From the NCBI GenBank assembly GCA_038240875.1, contig JBBRGG010000028.1, positions 1 through 20,271 of the forward strand: DNA of 20,271 bases, given 5' to 3'. Under the pieces are notes generated by a model. The model was not told where the DNA came from, ran no database searches, and was given only the letters and a program-made list of their open reading frames with translations. How positions within the stretch are numbered: position 1 is the first letter of the stretch; each line of letters begins with the position of its first letter. This DNA comes from JBBRGG01 sp038240875. Its GTDB lineage: Bacteria; Planctomycetota; Phycisphaerae; Phycisphaerales; UBA1924. This document shows, in pieces, positions 1 through 7,003 of this stretch. A program made the translations under genes and the position numbers.

Positions 1-275
1 TTTCGCCCGTTGCGCCGATACACGGTCAATCGTGCTCGCCCGGTGTTTGCATAGACAAGCGAAACGCAAAGCTGCCATTCGCGTTCGAGGCGTTCGCGCT
101 GCATGGGCGTGACGACTTCGTCAAGCATGCGCTCGATCTCGTCGGAGGTGAGCGCGTCGCCACGCGCGGGCACGATGTCGCCATGGATGCGGAACATAGG
201 TGGCGTACCCGCAAGAACATGGATATCGCTGGCGTCGTGCTTGCGAGCCGAGAAGAGCAAGTCGCGGATGTTCAT
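1..275 (-). CDS. pilT: PilT-type type IV pilus retraction ATPase, N-terminal part
   Basis: This is a partial gene cut by the left window edge; 91 codons are visible. The translation begins MNIRDLLFSARKHDASDIHV and continues with AGTPPMFRIHGDIVP, LTSDEIERML and a Tyr-Arg-Arg strand. This is the typical N-terminal PAS-like domain of PilT/PilU ATPases (family pattern: ASDLH, GxPPxxRxxGxl, LT.eei..ll). The family hydrolyses ATP at the pilus base to retract type IV pili and drive twitching motility. The Walker motifs would lie beyond the edge and cannot be seen. An AGGA sits 7 bases before the ATG. It is the last visible gene of the minus-strand cluster, 65 bp after the TPR gene, and that spacer is largely a 17-bp tandem duplication. 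A GspE/PilB-type assembly ATPase is less likely, because those carry longer N-terminal domains. Confidence 0.85.
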   Translation of the reverse strand, partial: MNIRDLLFSARKHDASDIHVLAGTPPMFRIHGDIVPARGDALTSDEIERMLDEVVTPMQRERLEREWQLCVSLVYANTGRARLTVYRRNGR

Positions 276-296
276 CGTGTATTCCTGTTCATCGGG

Positions 297-330
297 CGGG
301 CCAGTTCATTGAGCGGGCCAGTTCATTGAG
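297..330. repeat. 17-bp tandem duplication before pilT
   Basis: The unit CGGGCCAGTTCATTGAG occurs twice head to tail without mismatch. Read on the minus strand, a third degraded copy (CCCGATGAACAGGA...) follows directly and contains the AGGA that serves as the pilT ribosome binding site. The duplication fills most of the spacer between the TPR gene and pilT. Confidence 0.9.
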
Positions 331-340
331 CAAATTGCTT

Positions 341-1153
341 TCAACGAGTAATCCAGCCTTTGAGTCTGCGGAGTATTCGGCTAGCGCGTCGCGCATTTGT
401 GAGCTCGCAGTGGAATCGCTTCGCGGCTTCGTGCTGGGGATTGAGTTCGAGCGCACGACGGCAGCACTCTTCCGCCTTGGGACCGTTGACTAATGCGCTG
501 TGTGCACGCGCGAGGGTGATCCATGCAAATGGATGCGTCGGCGCTAGTCCTTGCGCGAGCATCGCAAACTCAAGCGCGGGCCCGGGCTTGTGTGCGTGGA
601 GGCAGACACGGGCGATTTGCACGCGATCAAACCAATCAGAGCCGGGCTCGATCAATGCCCGCTCGAAGCAATCGCGCGCGCGTTTGTCCGCGGTTGCGAG
701 CATTATTTCGCCACGCGAAATCCACCGCATGGATGAAGACCCTATTGCATGAATGGAAGCATCGGAACACGCTGCTGCACCTTGCGCATCACCGATGCGA
801 TGGCAGGCGCGAGACTTTCCCGCGAGCAATTCGCCATTGTTCTTGAAGAGTTCGAGTGCTTTGTCTGACCACAGCCTTGCCTCTGCGTTTTCATCAAGCT
901 CCACCAGCACGTGTACCTGACCAACCCATGCGGCGATGCGTGCGCGATCTTCGCGAAGCGCGCGGGTGTAGGCTTCGAGCGCACGCTCAAAGTCACCGTT
1001 GCAGCGCGCGGCATGTGCGGACGCAATAAAGTGATCGGCGGTACGAATCGGCGTACCCGCCTCAAGCTTTCCAGCACGAATCGACTCGTCGGTGATCTCT
1101 TGCACTTCCTTGGTCGGTGTGAGTTCAAGCCTTGAAAAGCGACCTTCGTTCAT
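341..1153 (-). CDS. TPR-repeat protein
   Basis: This 270-residue protein is built mostly of helical tetratricopeptide-like repeats. Visible units include AHAARCNGDFERALEAYTRA at about residues 47-66, then a WVGQVHVLVELDENAEARLW unit, a CFERAL unit, a WITLARAHSALV unit and a final CCRRALELNPQHEAA unit near residues 230-245. TPR arrays are protein-interaction scaffolds. There is no signal peptide or membrane segment, so a cytoplasmic location is expected. Its ATG overlaps the stop of the signal-peptidase-like gene by 4 bp (ATGA), and a GGAG lies about 10 bases upstream, which implies coupled translation. The C-terminus is basic (RRASRILRRLKGWITR). The partner is unknown; by context it could bridge the AAA+/Ycf35 module and the pilus ATPase encoded next. 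That role is inference only. Confidence 0.8.
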   Translation of the reverse strand: MNEGRFSRLELTPTKEVQEITDESIRAGKLEAGTPIRTADHFIASAHAARCNGDFERALEAYTRALREDRARIAAWVGQVHVLVELDENAEARLWSDKALELFKNNGELLAGKSRACHRIGDAQGAAACSDASIHAIGSSSMRWISRGEIMLATADKRARDCFERALIEPGSDWFDRVQIARVCLHAHKPGPALEFAMLAQGLAPTHPFAWITLARAHSALVNGPKAEECCRRALELNPQHEAAKRFHCELTNARRASRILRRLKGWITR

Positions 1154-2262
1154 GGCGTGGGCACTCCATTTACCGGTACTGTTTCTGGAGCGGTGGGTGT
1201 TGCTGATTGTGCATCTGGTGACGCAGTGGCTTCGGATTGCTCTATGTTCACAGGTCCAAAGCGGTGGAACGGTCGGATACGCCAGAGCACCTTACCGACG
1301 ATGTCGTCGTACTTCACCTTGCCATAGCTATTCACGACGACGTTCGAGAAACTGAGATTTCCATTGAACGTGTGAAAGGCCGAAGGAACAATGAAATACT
1401 CATCGGGGCCGAGCGTGATGGACATATTTGGAAGAGGAACCCAATTCAGCGAACGCTTGTTTTCTGGGATGAGATCGCCGTTGACGTACATATCGCGTTG
1501 CATCTTGATCTCGAAGGTATCGCCTGGCACTGCGACGATCCGATCGGCGACAAATCCCGCAAGGCCATAGTTGTACCCAATAGTGAGTTGCGGGACTCGA
1601 TATTGCACGAGGTCGCCGCGTAGGTATCGTGCGGGACGTGTCCATGGGCCTTGCGTGAGCAGCACATCGCCCGTGCGAATTGCTGGCGAAGGGCGAACGT
1701 TGTACGCAAAGAATGGCGGAATCACCCGATTCAGCACCATACCCGCAGGAATATAGAGCAAAGCGTTAACGAGGATGTTGATGCCAATTCCAACGCCGAT
1801 GCGTTGCCGAAACGTGGCGCTGCGAAGTTGGCGTGAGAGGATGAGCGTTATCACAAAGACGTGCCAGCCAGCGACGAAGAAGTAGGCTGGCCAGCCACCG
1901 TTGCCACCGCGAAGATAAAGTGCGAAGGCGAGAAGCACGATCCAAATCAGCGTTGCGGACCAGCCGAAGACCGGATAGCCGATGTATCGATGGCCCCAGC
2001 CTGGAACCGTGACTGAACGTACCAAGGCCCTGGTATTCATCCCCGAAAGAAACGTGGCCCGGCTTGTCGCGTGCACTTTGCGAGACGCGTTTGCCCATCG
2101 CACTCGATACAGATAGAAAGACTCCCGAATCGACGCAGGAATGAACGTGTCCTTGGCTCGTGGTGGCACGATCTCGACGCCTGCGAAGTCAAGGCGGCTC
2201 TGGCAGCGCACACAGCCACGCATACCTGGGATGTTATTGAACGTGCAGTTGGGACATTCCAT
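1150..2262 (-). CDS. Zinc-ribbon, multi-pass membrane protein with signal peptidase I-like domain (probably inactive)
   Basis: The protein has 370 residues from the chosen ATG. I chose this start because it opens MECPNC and a zinc ribbon follows at once (Cys3, Cys6, Cys17, Cys20). The frame stays open upstream to 2475, but that extension overlaps the DUF2997 gene and looks non-coding; no clear Shine-Dalgarno sequence decides it. About three membrane spans follow (near 97-119, 122-144 and 154-177). Then comes a signal peptidase I (S26) fold: a GD at 198-199, GDLVQYRV at 216-223, DRIVAVPGD at 240-248, VNGD, YFIVPS at 289-294 and DDIVGKVLWRIRP at 319-331. At the nucleophile position (family SMxPT) it reads NVRPS, and at the lysine position (family KRxxGxPGD) it reads DRIVAVPGD. 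Both members of the Ser/Lys dyad therefore appear replaced, and the GDNRxxSxDSR box is lost. It probably binds rather than cleaves. Confidence 0.75.
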   Translation of the reverse strand: MECPNCTFNNIPGMRGCVRCQSRLDFAGVEIVPPRAKDTFIPASIRESFYLYRVRWANASRKVHATSRATFLSGMNTRALVRSVTVPGWGHRYIGYPVFGWSATLIWIVLLAFALYLRGGNGGWPAYFFVAGWHVFVITLILSRQLRSATFRQRIGVGIGINILVNALLYIPAGMVLNRVIPPFFAYNVRPSPAIRTGDVLLTQGPWTRPARYLRGDLVQYRVPQLTIGYNYGLAGFVADRIVAVPGDTFEIKMQRDMYVNGDLIPENKRSLNWVPLPNMSITLGPDEYFIVPSAFHTFNGNLSFSNVVVNSYGKVKYDDIVGKVLWRIRPFHRFGPVNIEQSEATASPDAQSATPTAPETVPVNGVPTP

Positions 2263-2404
2263 GTGTGTGGCGTCCGAAAGATGCTTCACAAGTATGCGAG
2301 TTCGTAAGTAGTTGCAGGGTCGCATAGATGCTGGAGAGCCGCGCAGTCGCTGCTGGGTCGTGCAGCTACGCGAGCTATGTGTCTTCCAACCAGCATCAGA
2401 ATCG

Positions 2405-2650
2405 CTACCAAGGACGATCGATGGTTCGAATGTGTGAATGGGTTTCTCGTGTCGTTGTTGGCGTGATGCGAACATTGGTGCCCGGGACGCGATACTCGCT
2501 GGTATATTCGCGTGAGCTTTCGTGGCCGACGATCATGGCGATCATGTCGGAGAGTTTGACGCATTCTTCGCTCGTGACGCCAGTGATGGCAACGGTCATC
2601 TTGCCTTTTGCATCGATTCGAATGTCAAATTGAGGACCTTGGGAAGCCAT
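2405..2650 (-). CDS. DUF2997 family small protein
   Basis: This 81-residue protein starts with a beta-hairpin FDIRIDAKGKMTVAITGV, then a helix with an ECVKLSDMI segment, then a SSREYTSEYR stretch. That matches the general layout of DUF2997 proteins (IDxxG.v...v.G..C..lt..l). They are small proteins of unknown function commonly found beside Ycf35 (DUF1257) genes. A GGAG sits 5 bases before the ATG. The C-terminal 20 residues are rich in Thr and Arg and extend beyond the usual core. It lies 56 bp downstream of the DUF1257 gene and 142 bp upstream of the zinc-ribbon protein. The family call rests on motif memory and on the neighbour, so it is good but not certain. No catalytic residues are apparent; a binding or adaptor role is inferred. 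Confidence 0.72.
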   Translation of the reverse strand: MASQGPQFDIRIDAKGKMTVAITGVTSEECVKLSDMIAMIVGHESSREYTSEYRVPGTNVRITPTTTRETHSHIRTIDRPW

Positions 2651-2706
2651 ATGTGCTCCGGAATAGAGTGTGCTTCAGAAAGCGACTACTAACTCGATGT
2701 ATGCAC

Positions 2707-3171
2707 TTAAGACCCCATACGAACCCGCACCTGAATCGAGTTGTCGCGCTCCACCGATTCTTCAACGATCGTGTAATTGCGGTTCTTGAGCTCTTCCATG
2801 AGTCGGTGATAGGCGAATTGCTGAACGATTCGGCCTGCGACTTGGTCGCCGAGTTTCGCGAGTTCGGATTTGCTAAGGGTTTCGCCGGTAACACACACGC
2901 GAATGCTCCCTTCAGCCTCACGGCTGATTTCGATGAGCGTGTCCCCCTGCACCATGCTGATCTTCTCGTTGATCCCGAGCTCTTCCGCCAGCACGTCGCT
3001 GTTGGGTACCTCAGTGATCACCTTCTTTCGCTCGCGTGTAGTGTCAAAGCCATGTAGCTCTTCGGGAAGCACGATAGACATTCCCATCGACACCGCGACG
3101 CTTGCGACGGCGGCGGCGACCGCTGGCCAGGCACCGACAATGACCGGAGTAAGTACGCAGACGCTGCTCAT
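2707..3171 (-). CDS. DUF1257 / Ycf35-like protein
   Basis: This 154-residue protein has the diagnostic Ycf35 C-terminus: RIVQQFAYHRLMEELKNRN followed by YTIVEESVERDNSIQVRVR. The family pattern is QrYAYhkv.eel...G.nivEE....dGsI.l.v. Ycf35 is conserved in cyanobacteria and red-algal plastids, and its biochemical role is not known. The N-terminus here (residues 8-34) is hydrophobic and Ala/Val rich, which is unusual for Ycf35 and could be a membrane anchor or a secretion-like segment. An AGGAG lies 9 bases before the ATG. The gene sits 69 bp after the Ycf46-like ATPase, so Ycf46, Ycf35 and DUF2997 are consecutive. This association supports a single machine in which the ATPase acts on or through the two small proteins. 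Confidence 0.8.
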   Translation of the reverse strand: MSSVCVLTPVIVGAWPAVAAAVASVAVSMGMSIVLPEELHGFDTTRERKKVITEVPNSDVLAEELGINEKISMVQGDTLIEISREAEGSIRVCVTGETLSKSELAKLGDQVAGRIVQQFAYHRLMEELKNRNYTIVEESVERDNSIQVRVRMGS

Positions 3172-3240
3172 ATGTGTGTGCTCCTATGTGCGTTAATTTC
3201 GTCACTTAACTCATACAAATGATTGATAATCGTTCGTGAA

Positions 3241-5067
3241 TTACATCTCGATACGACGAGTAGGCGACTGTGCCGTTGCAGGCGTGGGCGTCGCAGGCGA
3301 AGCAGCAAACCGAGCGCGGCCCGTCGCCCATGAACGCATGTTCGCGAGCGATTCGTGCATCGTGCGCGACAAGGGCACAGTTTCGGCAACACTTTGCGCT
3401 ATGTCCACCGTCGTCAGGTCTCGCCCCAACGCAAACGCGTCGTACAGCGCGCTGATCACCGCTTGCTCGATCTCCGCGCCTGAAAATCCTTCCGCCATCA
3501 TGGCTAATTGCTCGCAATCAATCTCGCTCGAGGCTCGCCGACGTTTATCAATGTGGATCTCAAAGATGCGTGCCCGCTCCGCCGGTGTCGGCAGATCAAC
3601 GTAAAAGATCTCGTCCAGTCGCCCCTTTCGGAGCAGTTCCGGCGGCAGATGGCTGATGGTGTTGGCGGTGGCGAGCACGAATACCGGCTTGGTTTTTTCA
3701 GAGAGCCACGTCAATAGTGTGCTCATGACGCGCGAGCTTGTGCCGCCGTCGTTGTTCGCCGAACCAACTCCCGACGCAAAGGATTTGTCGATCTCGTCTA
3801 TCCAGAGCACCGCCGGGGCGATGCTTTCGGCAACCGCGATGGCTCGACGGACGTTTTCTTCAGATGAGCCAACCAAGCTCGAGAACATTCGTCCTACATC
3901 AAACCGCAGCAAAGGCATGTTCCAAGCGCGCGAGATCGCCTTGGCGCAAAGGCTCTTGCCACATCCTTGCACACCGATGAGCAGGACGCCCTTTGGCGCG
4001 GGCAAGCCAAAGGCACGAGCTTCTTCTGTGAACGCAGTGGCACGACGCGTGAGCCACTCTTTGAGTTGGTCCATGCCGCCGACCGTGTCGAGCGTGTCGC
4101 TGGTATCGAAATATTCGAGAAGGCCAGATTTGCGAACAATCTGCTGCTTTTCAGAGAAAACCACCGACACATCGTTTGCGGTGAGCCTTCCATCCGCGAC
4201 AATAGTCTTTGCAAAGACATTCTCGGCTTCTTGCAGCGTCAACCCACCCGCGGCACGAACGAGCGCCTCGCGGCCACGCGTATCAAGATCAACCGAGATC
4301 GACGTATGCCCCTTGACATCGTGAACAATCCGGTCGAGCAAGCCGCCGATCTCCTCGGGACCGGGAAGGTCAAAGTCGACCACCGTGACATCTTTTTCAA
4401 GGTCGGGCGAAATGTCGACACGGGGCGAACAGATCACCAGTGTTTTATAACTGTCGGTGAGCGCTCGTGAAACCTCGCGCAAACGGCGTATACAGATGCT
4501 GTTGCCAGGGCAGCGCGTATGCAAGAACGAATGCAGGTCGTAAAAGAGATAGATCGCAGGCTCTTTGTGGTCGAGTACTTGCGACAAAGCTTCGACCGGG
4601 TCTTGCGTTTTGCTTCGTGCACCGCTGAACGCCGCGTTTGGAGATGAGCCTTCTCGCAAACCGCCGGTAACAGACCAGATATGGAACTGCTTGCCCCTGC
4701 GTGCCGCGATGGCACGGAAGTGCTCTTCCACACGAGCCTCTTCCCACGAGACCACGTACAGCACGGGGTACCGAGCGCGCACGAGCAATTCGCATTCGTC
4801 CTGCTTTACGCGCGCGCGAACTACATTTGTATCACTCACGGTGGCAGGCGAAGCATGGGCGACATTCGGCGTAGATGTGACGGGCCTGCCTGAAACAGTC
4901 TGCAAGAGCGATGAAGTAGGCGAACCCATGGGTACGGGTACGCGCAATTGAACAGTCGCCGCAGATCGCGGAAGCGTTTGTTGCTCGTTTGGCCGCGCAG
5001 CATGCACACGCGTGCCTTGTGATGCGATCTCTTCTGTTACTTGCATGGGCTTGGCTTCGTTGTTCAT
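3241..5067 (-). CDS. Ycf46-like AAA+ ATPase
   Basis: The protein has 608 residues. Residues 1-85 are low-complexity and Ala/Thr/Pro rich. Residues about 90-250 match the Ycf46 N-domain, beginning LLVRARYPVLYVVSWEEARV with IWSVTGGL after it. A classic AAA module follows: Walker A GVQGCGKS at 365-372, Walker B AVLWIDEID at 419-427, sensor-1 Asn469 in LATAN, and arginine-finger candidates in RKGRLDE at 480-486. The C-terminal lid has GFSGAEIEQAV at 528-538. AAA proteins of this group form ATP-driven rings that remodel or unfold protein partners; Ycf46 is known from cyanobacteria and plastids. It has an AGGAG 9 bases upstream, and its ATG overlaps the stop of the 76-residue gene (ATGA). The usual FDE after the finger is LDE. 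The C-terminal tail is again Thr/Pro/Ala rich. Confidence 0.88.
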   Translation of the reverse strand: MNNEAKPMQVTEEIASQGTRVHAARPNEQQTLPRSAATVQLRVPVPMGSPTSSLLQTVSGRPVTSTPNVAHASPATVSDTNVVRARVKQDECELLVRARYPVLYVVSWEEARVEEHFRAIAARRGKQFHIWSVTGGLREGSSPNAAFSGARSKTQDPVEALSQVLDHKEPAIYLFYDLHSFLHTRCPGNSICIRRLREVSRALTDSYKTLVICSPRVDISPDLEKDVTVVDFDLPGPEEIGGLLDRIVHDVKGHTSISVDLDTRGREALVRAAGGLTLQEAENVFAKTIVADGRLTANDVSVVFSEKQQIVRKSGLLEYFDTSDTLDTVGGMDQLKEWLTRRATAFTEEARAFGLPAPKGVLLIGVQGCGKSLCAKAISRAWNMPLLRFDVGRMFSSLVGSSEENVRRAIAVAESIAPAVLWIDEIDKSFASGVGSANNDGGTSSRVMSTLLTWLSEKTKPVFVLATANTISHLPPELLRKGRLDEIFYVDLPTPAERARIFEIHIDKRRRASSEIDCEQLAMMAEGFSGAEIEQAVISALYDAFALGRDLTTVDIAQSVAETVPLSRTMHESLANMRSWATGRARFAASPATPTPATAQSPTRRIEM

Positions 5068-5294
5068 TGCGTGATGCTCCTGTATGCAGCCGCAGCTTGC
5101 ACACGTAATGCCAACTGGGCATCATTTGGCGCAATAGCCTGCGCTACGAGCAACATGTCGATTGGAATGTCGTGGAAGTAGACCCGACCATCGGCCGCGA
5201 TGCGTATGACGACCGTCAACTCGCGCCCAAGATCGTCCTGCGGCACTCTAGCGATGGACGTTGATTTTAATTGGGAACACATATCTTGTTTCAT
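5064..5294 (-). CDS. Unrecognised 76-residue protein coupled to radical SAM and AAA+ genes
   Basis: I do not recognise the family. The protein is 76 residues, with a central strand pair VVIRIAADGRVYFHDIPIDM and an Ala-rich helix NDAQLALRVQAAAAYR at the end. It has one Cys (Cys6) and no signal peptide or membrane span. It overlaps both neighbours by 4 bp: the radical SAM stop and its own start share ATGA, and its own stop and the AAA+ start share ATGA. A GAGGT lies 5 bases before its ATG. That arrangement makes a real gene very likely and suggests made-together stoichiometry. The IRI-A-x-G hairpin faintly resembles the start of the DUF2997 protein in the same cluster, so a distant relation is possible. 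It could be a substrate, adaptor or specificity factor for either neighbour; none of these is shown. Confidence 0.75.
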   Translation of the reverse strand: MKQDMCSQLKSTSIARVPQDDLGRELTVVIRIAADGRVYFHDIPIDMLLVAQAIAPNDAQLALRVQAAAAYRSITQ

Positions 5295-6274
5295 CGTTCA
5301 CCTCGTGCAGGTTTAACACGCTGAGGTCCGCCTTGGACTGTGACTGGTACGTAGCTTGATTCGGTCGGCGCATGAGCCGCAAGGATTTCTTTGGCGGCAA
5401 GAAGCCGATGAAGCTCGCCCACTCCCTTCGCGTTGGTTCGCGCGGCGCGATACGCGGGCACATAACTGTCCATCAAATGAAGTTCAACTTCTGGCAGATT
5501 TTCAGCCATCCACGCGCGAACTGGCTTCGTGCAACAATCAACATGCCCAGGCATAACCAAGTGCCGAACCAGCAACCGCGCGCCCGTACGTTGGCACTGC
5601 GCCCATGCGTGCGACAGGTTGCGTGTGACTACCGAAACATACTGCGTGATGTGCCCGCCCGCGATGCCTTTCGCACACGCATCGCTTCCAAACTTGAAAT
5701 CCGCGAGGTAGTATTTGGCCACACCTTCGAGGTCGTCGATCACCTGAGGCGTCATGTAGAAGTTGGAATTGAGCAAGATCGGCAGAGCCTGAATACGCAC
5801 ATCCTTGTACAATTCCGAGTGCGTCGCCGCAATCTCTAGAATTGTGTGCAGGTGTAGCGAAGGCTCGCCACCAAGCAGATTGATGGTCTTTACGCCACGA
5901 TCAACCAACTCTTGAAGTTCCCGCGCGAGCGCTTGCACGTCGGCTCGCGGGCCACGTGAAGGATCAAAGCAGTTGGGTGCCTGAACACAGAACGCGCAGC
6001 GGAAGTTGCACCCCGCGAAATACAACATGTAACTGGGCAGAAATTCGGCTTCTTCCGCGAAACTTATATGGCGTTTGAAGACGTGCGTTTCAGCACCCAG
6101 GCCACAGGGTGCGGGAGCGTCAGCCAAACGATCCACATTGCACATACGTTCACATAGCCTGCATGAAGAGAGCGATTCACGAACGCGTCTCGCTCGCGAG
6201 CGAAGCGTGTGGAGGTCCGCCGCGACGAACTTGTGCAGTCCAGAGACTGATTTAGCAGTTGAGTGAGCAATCAC
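5291..6274 (-). CDS. Radical SAM protein of the PflX (COG1313) type
   Basis: This 327-residue protein starts with GTG at 6274. I chose this start because a GAGGT sits 8 bases upstream. The radical SAM cluster motif is CNFRCAFC (Cys89, Cys93, Cys96), which binds the 4Fe-4S cluster that cleaves S-adenosylmethionine. GGEPS at 135-139 is the SAM-binding motif. An N-terminal cysteine set, CRLCERMC (Cys38, 41, 45) plus Cys57 in PCG, is the signature of the PflX-like subgroup and may bind a further metal site. Later motifs (RHLVMPGH, then DSYVPAYRA) also fit this subgroup. The substrate is unknown; glycyl-radical enzyme activation is the family analogy, but no glycyl-radical enzyme lies here. It heads the minus-strand cluster and is translationally coupled to the 76-residue gene. 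Confidence 0.88.
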   Translation of the reverse strand: MIAHSTAKSVSGLHKFVAADLHTLRSRARRVRESLSSCRLCERMCNVDRLADAPAPCGLGAETHVFKRHISFAEEAEFLPSYMLYFAGCNFRCAFCVQAPNCFDPSRGPRADVQALARELQELVDRGVKTINLLGGEPSLHLHTILEIAATHSELYKDVRIQALPILLNSNFYMTPQVIDDLEGVAKYYLADFKFGSDACAKGIAGGHITQYVSVVTRNLSHAWAQCQRTGARLLVRHLVMPGHVDCCTKPVRAWMAENLPEVELHLMDSYVPAYRAARTNAKGVGELHRLLAAKEILAAHAPTESSYVPVTVQGGPQRVKPARGER

Positions 6275-6282
6275 AAGAAATT

Positions 6283-6287
6283 ACCTC
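6283..6287 (-). promoter_or_regulatory. Ribosome binding site deciding the GTG start of the radical SAM gene
   Basis: GAGGT on the minus strand lies 8 bases before the GTG at 6274. No ATG nearby has a comparable site, so GTG is taken as the start. Confidence 0.7.
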
Positions 6288-6502
6288 GGCGTACGCACGA
6301 CGCTATCCGCGAGCAAATTACCCGCGCAACTACACACCACGTGCAACAAGCACGAAACTTCATGAACACTTGCTATCTCGGTTGCTCGACCTTGCGAATG
6401 AGTTGCGCAAGTTAACCTAGCGAATGACGGAAATACGGAACAATCGAAACAGAGAGAACACAAATAATCCGTGATGAACAGATCACTGAAGACAACGAAA
6501 CA

Positions 6503-6552
6503 AGCGACCTACGTCCGCCTTGGCTCGGTCAGAATTGACGTAAGCGGTCGCT
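6503..6552. repeat. Interrupted inverted repeat, 13 paired bases
   Basis: The left arm AGCGACCTACGTC pairs with the right parts GACGTA and GGTCGCT, which are separated by a 3-base bulge (AGC). The loop is 21 bases. Both arms are perfectly complementary over 13 positions. There is no T tract on either side, so it is not a standard intrinsic terminator. An operator, an mRNA structure or a small-RNA stem are all possible. Confidence 0.75.
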
Positions 6553-6938
6553 ACTCTGCATGAAGATTGCTAACCAAACTGAAATTGCCCACGCTTCGCG
6601 ATGTTGCAAACAACGAAAGAAGCAAGTTTTGAAGAAGCAATACGTGATATCGAGGTGTACCGAACCCAATCTGCATGGTTGCATCGGACTTTCTACAATT
6701 TTGCAGTTCACAGCAACGCAACTGGTTCGTTGAGGCGGTCTTTGCAGGCACCTTCACACCACAACAACTTTGCTTCGGATAACCTTGCCCACACCACGCA
6801 CCTCGCGTGCATTGATCGCGTCGCCCACATAATCGGGCATTGCGCAAAAATCCGGCTTCAAAGCTCCTCTCTCAATCTCGGCGCGCTTCGGTGCGATATC
6901 CTTATGAGTAGGCCTCGCGTATCGATACCCTTACCCAT

Positions 6939-6962
6939 CAACCAAGGATGAAGCCTTGGTTG
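6939..6962. promoter_or_regulatory. Perfect 9-bp hairpin in the hpd leader region
   Basis: CAACCAAGG and CCTTGGTTG are exact reverse complements around a 6-base loop (ATGAAG). The structure ends 41 bases before the hpd ATG. It has no following T run, so a leader structure or a dyad operator for a regulator of tyrosine catabolism is more likely than a terminator. The function is inferred from position only. Confidence 0.6.
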
Positions 6963-7003
6963 GCATTTGAGCGGTTTCGTGCCACTCTACCTCGGGAGAA
7001 GCA

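Larger units (their letters stand above)
6275..7003. other. Divergent intergenic region between the radical SAM cluster and hpd
   Basis: About 730 bp separate two divergently transcribed units, so promoters for both should lie here. No reading frame looks coding: codon use and residue content in the longest frames are unlike the neighbouring genes, and none has a ribosome binding site. The stretch contains a long interrupted inverted repeat (6503-6552) and a perfect 9-bp stem just before hpd (6939-6962). The base composition is visibly richer in A and T than the flanking genes. I found no clear -35/-10 pair. Confidence 0.7.

Noticed and set aside
2410..2440. tRNA-like GGTTCGAAT sequence
   Set aside because: It has no acceptor stem or anticodon arm around it and lies inside the DUF2997 gene.
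2263..2475. Upstream extension of the zinc-ribbon/SPase-like frame to 2475
   Set aside because: It overlaps the DUF2997 gene, has no ribosome binding site and looks non-coding; the family-like start MECPNC at 2262 is preferred.
6601..6951. Plus-strand frame of 116 residues before hpd
   Set aside because: There is no ribosome binding site or family motif, its composition is unlike the neighbours, and it ends inside the leader hairpin of hpd.
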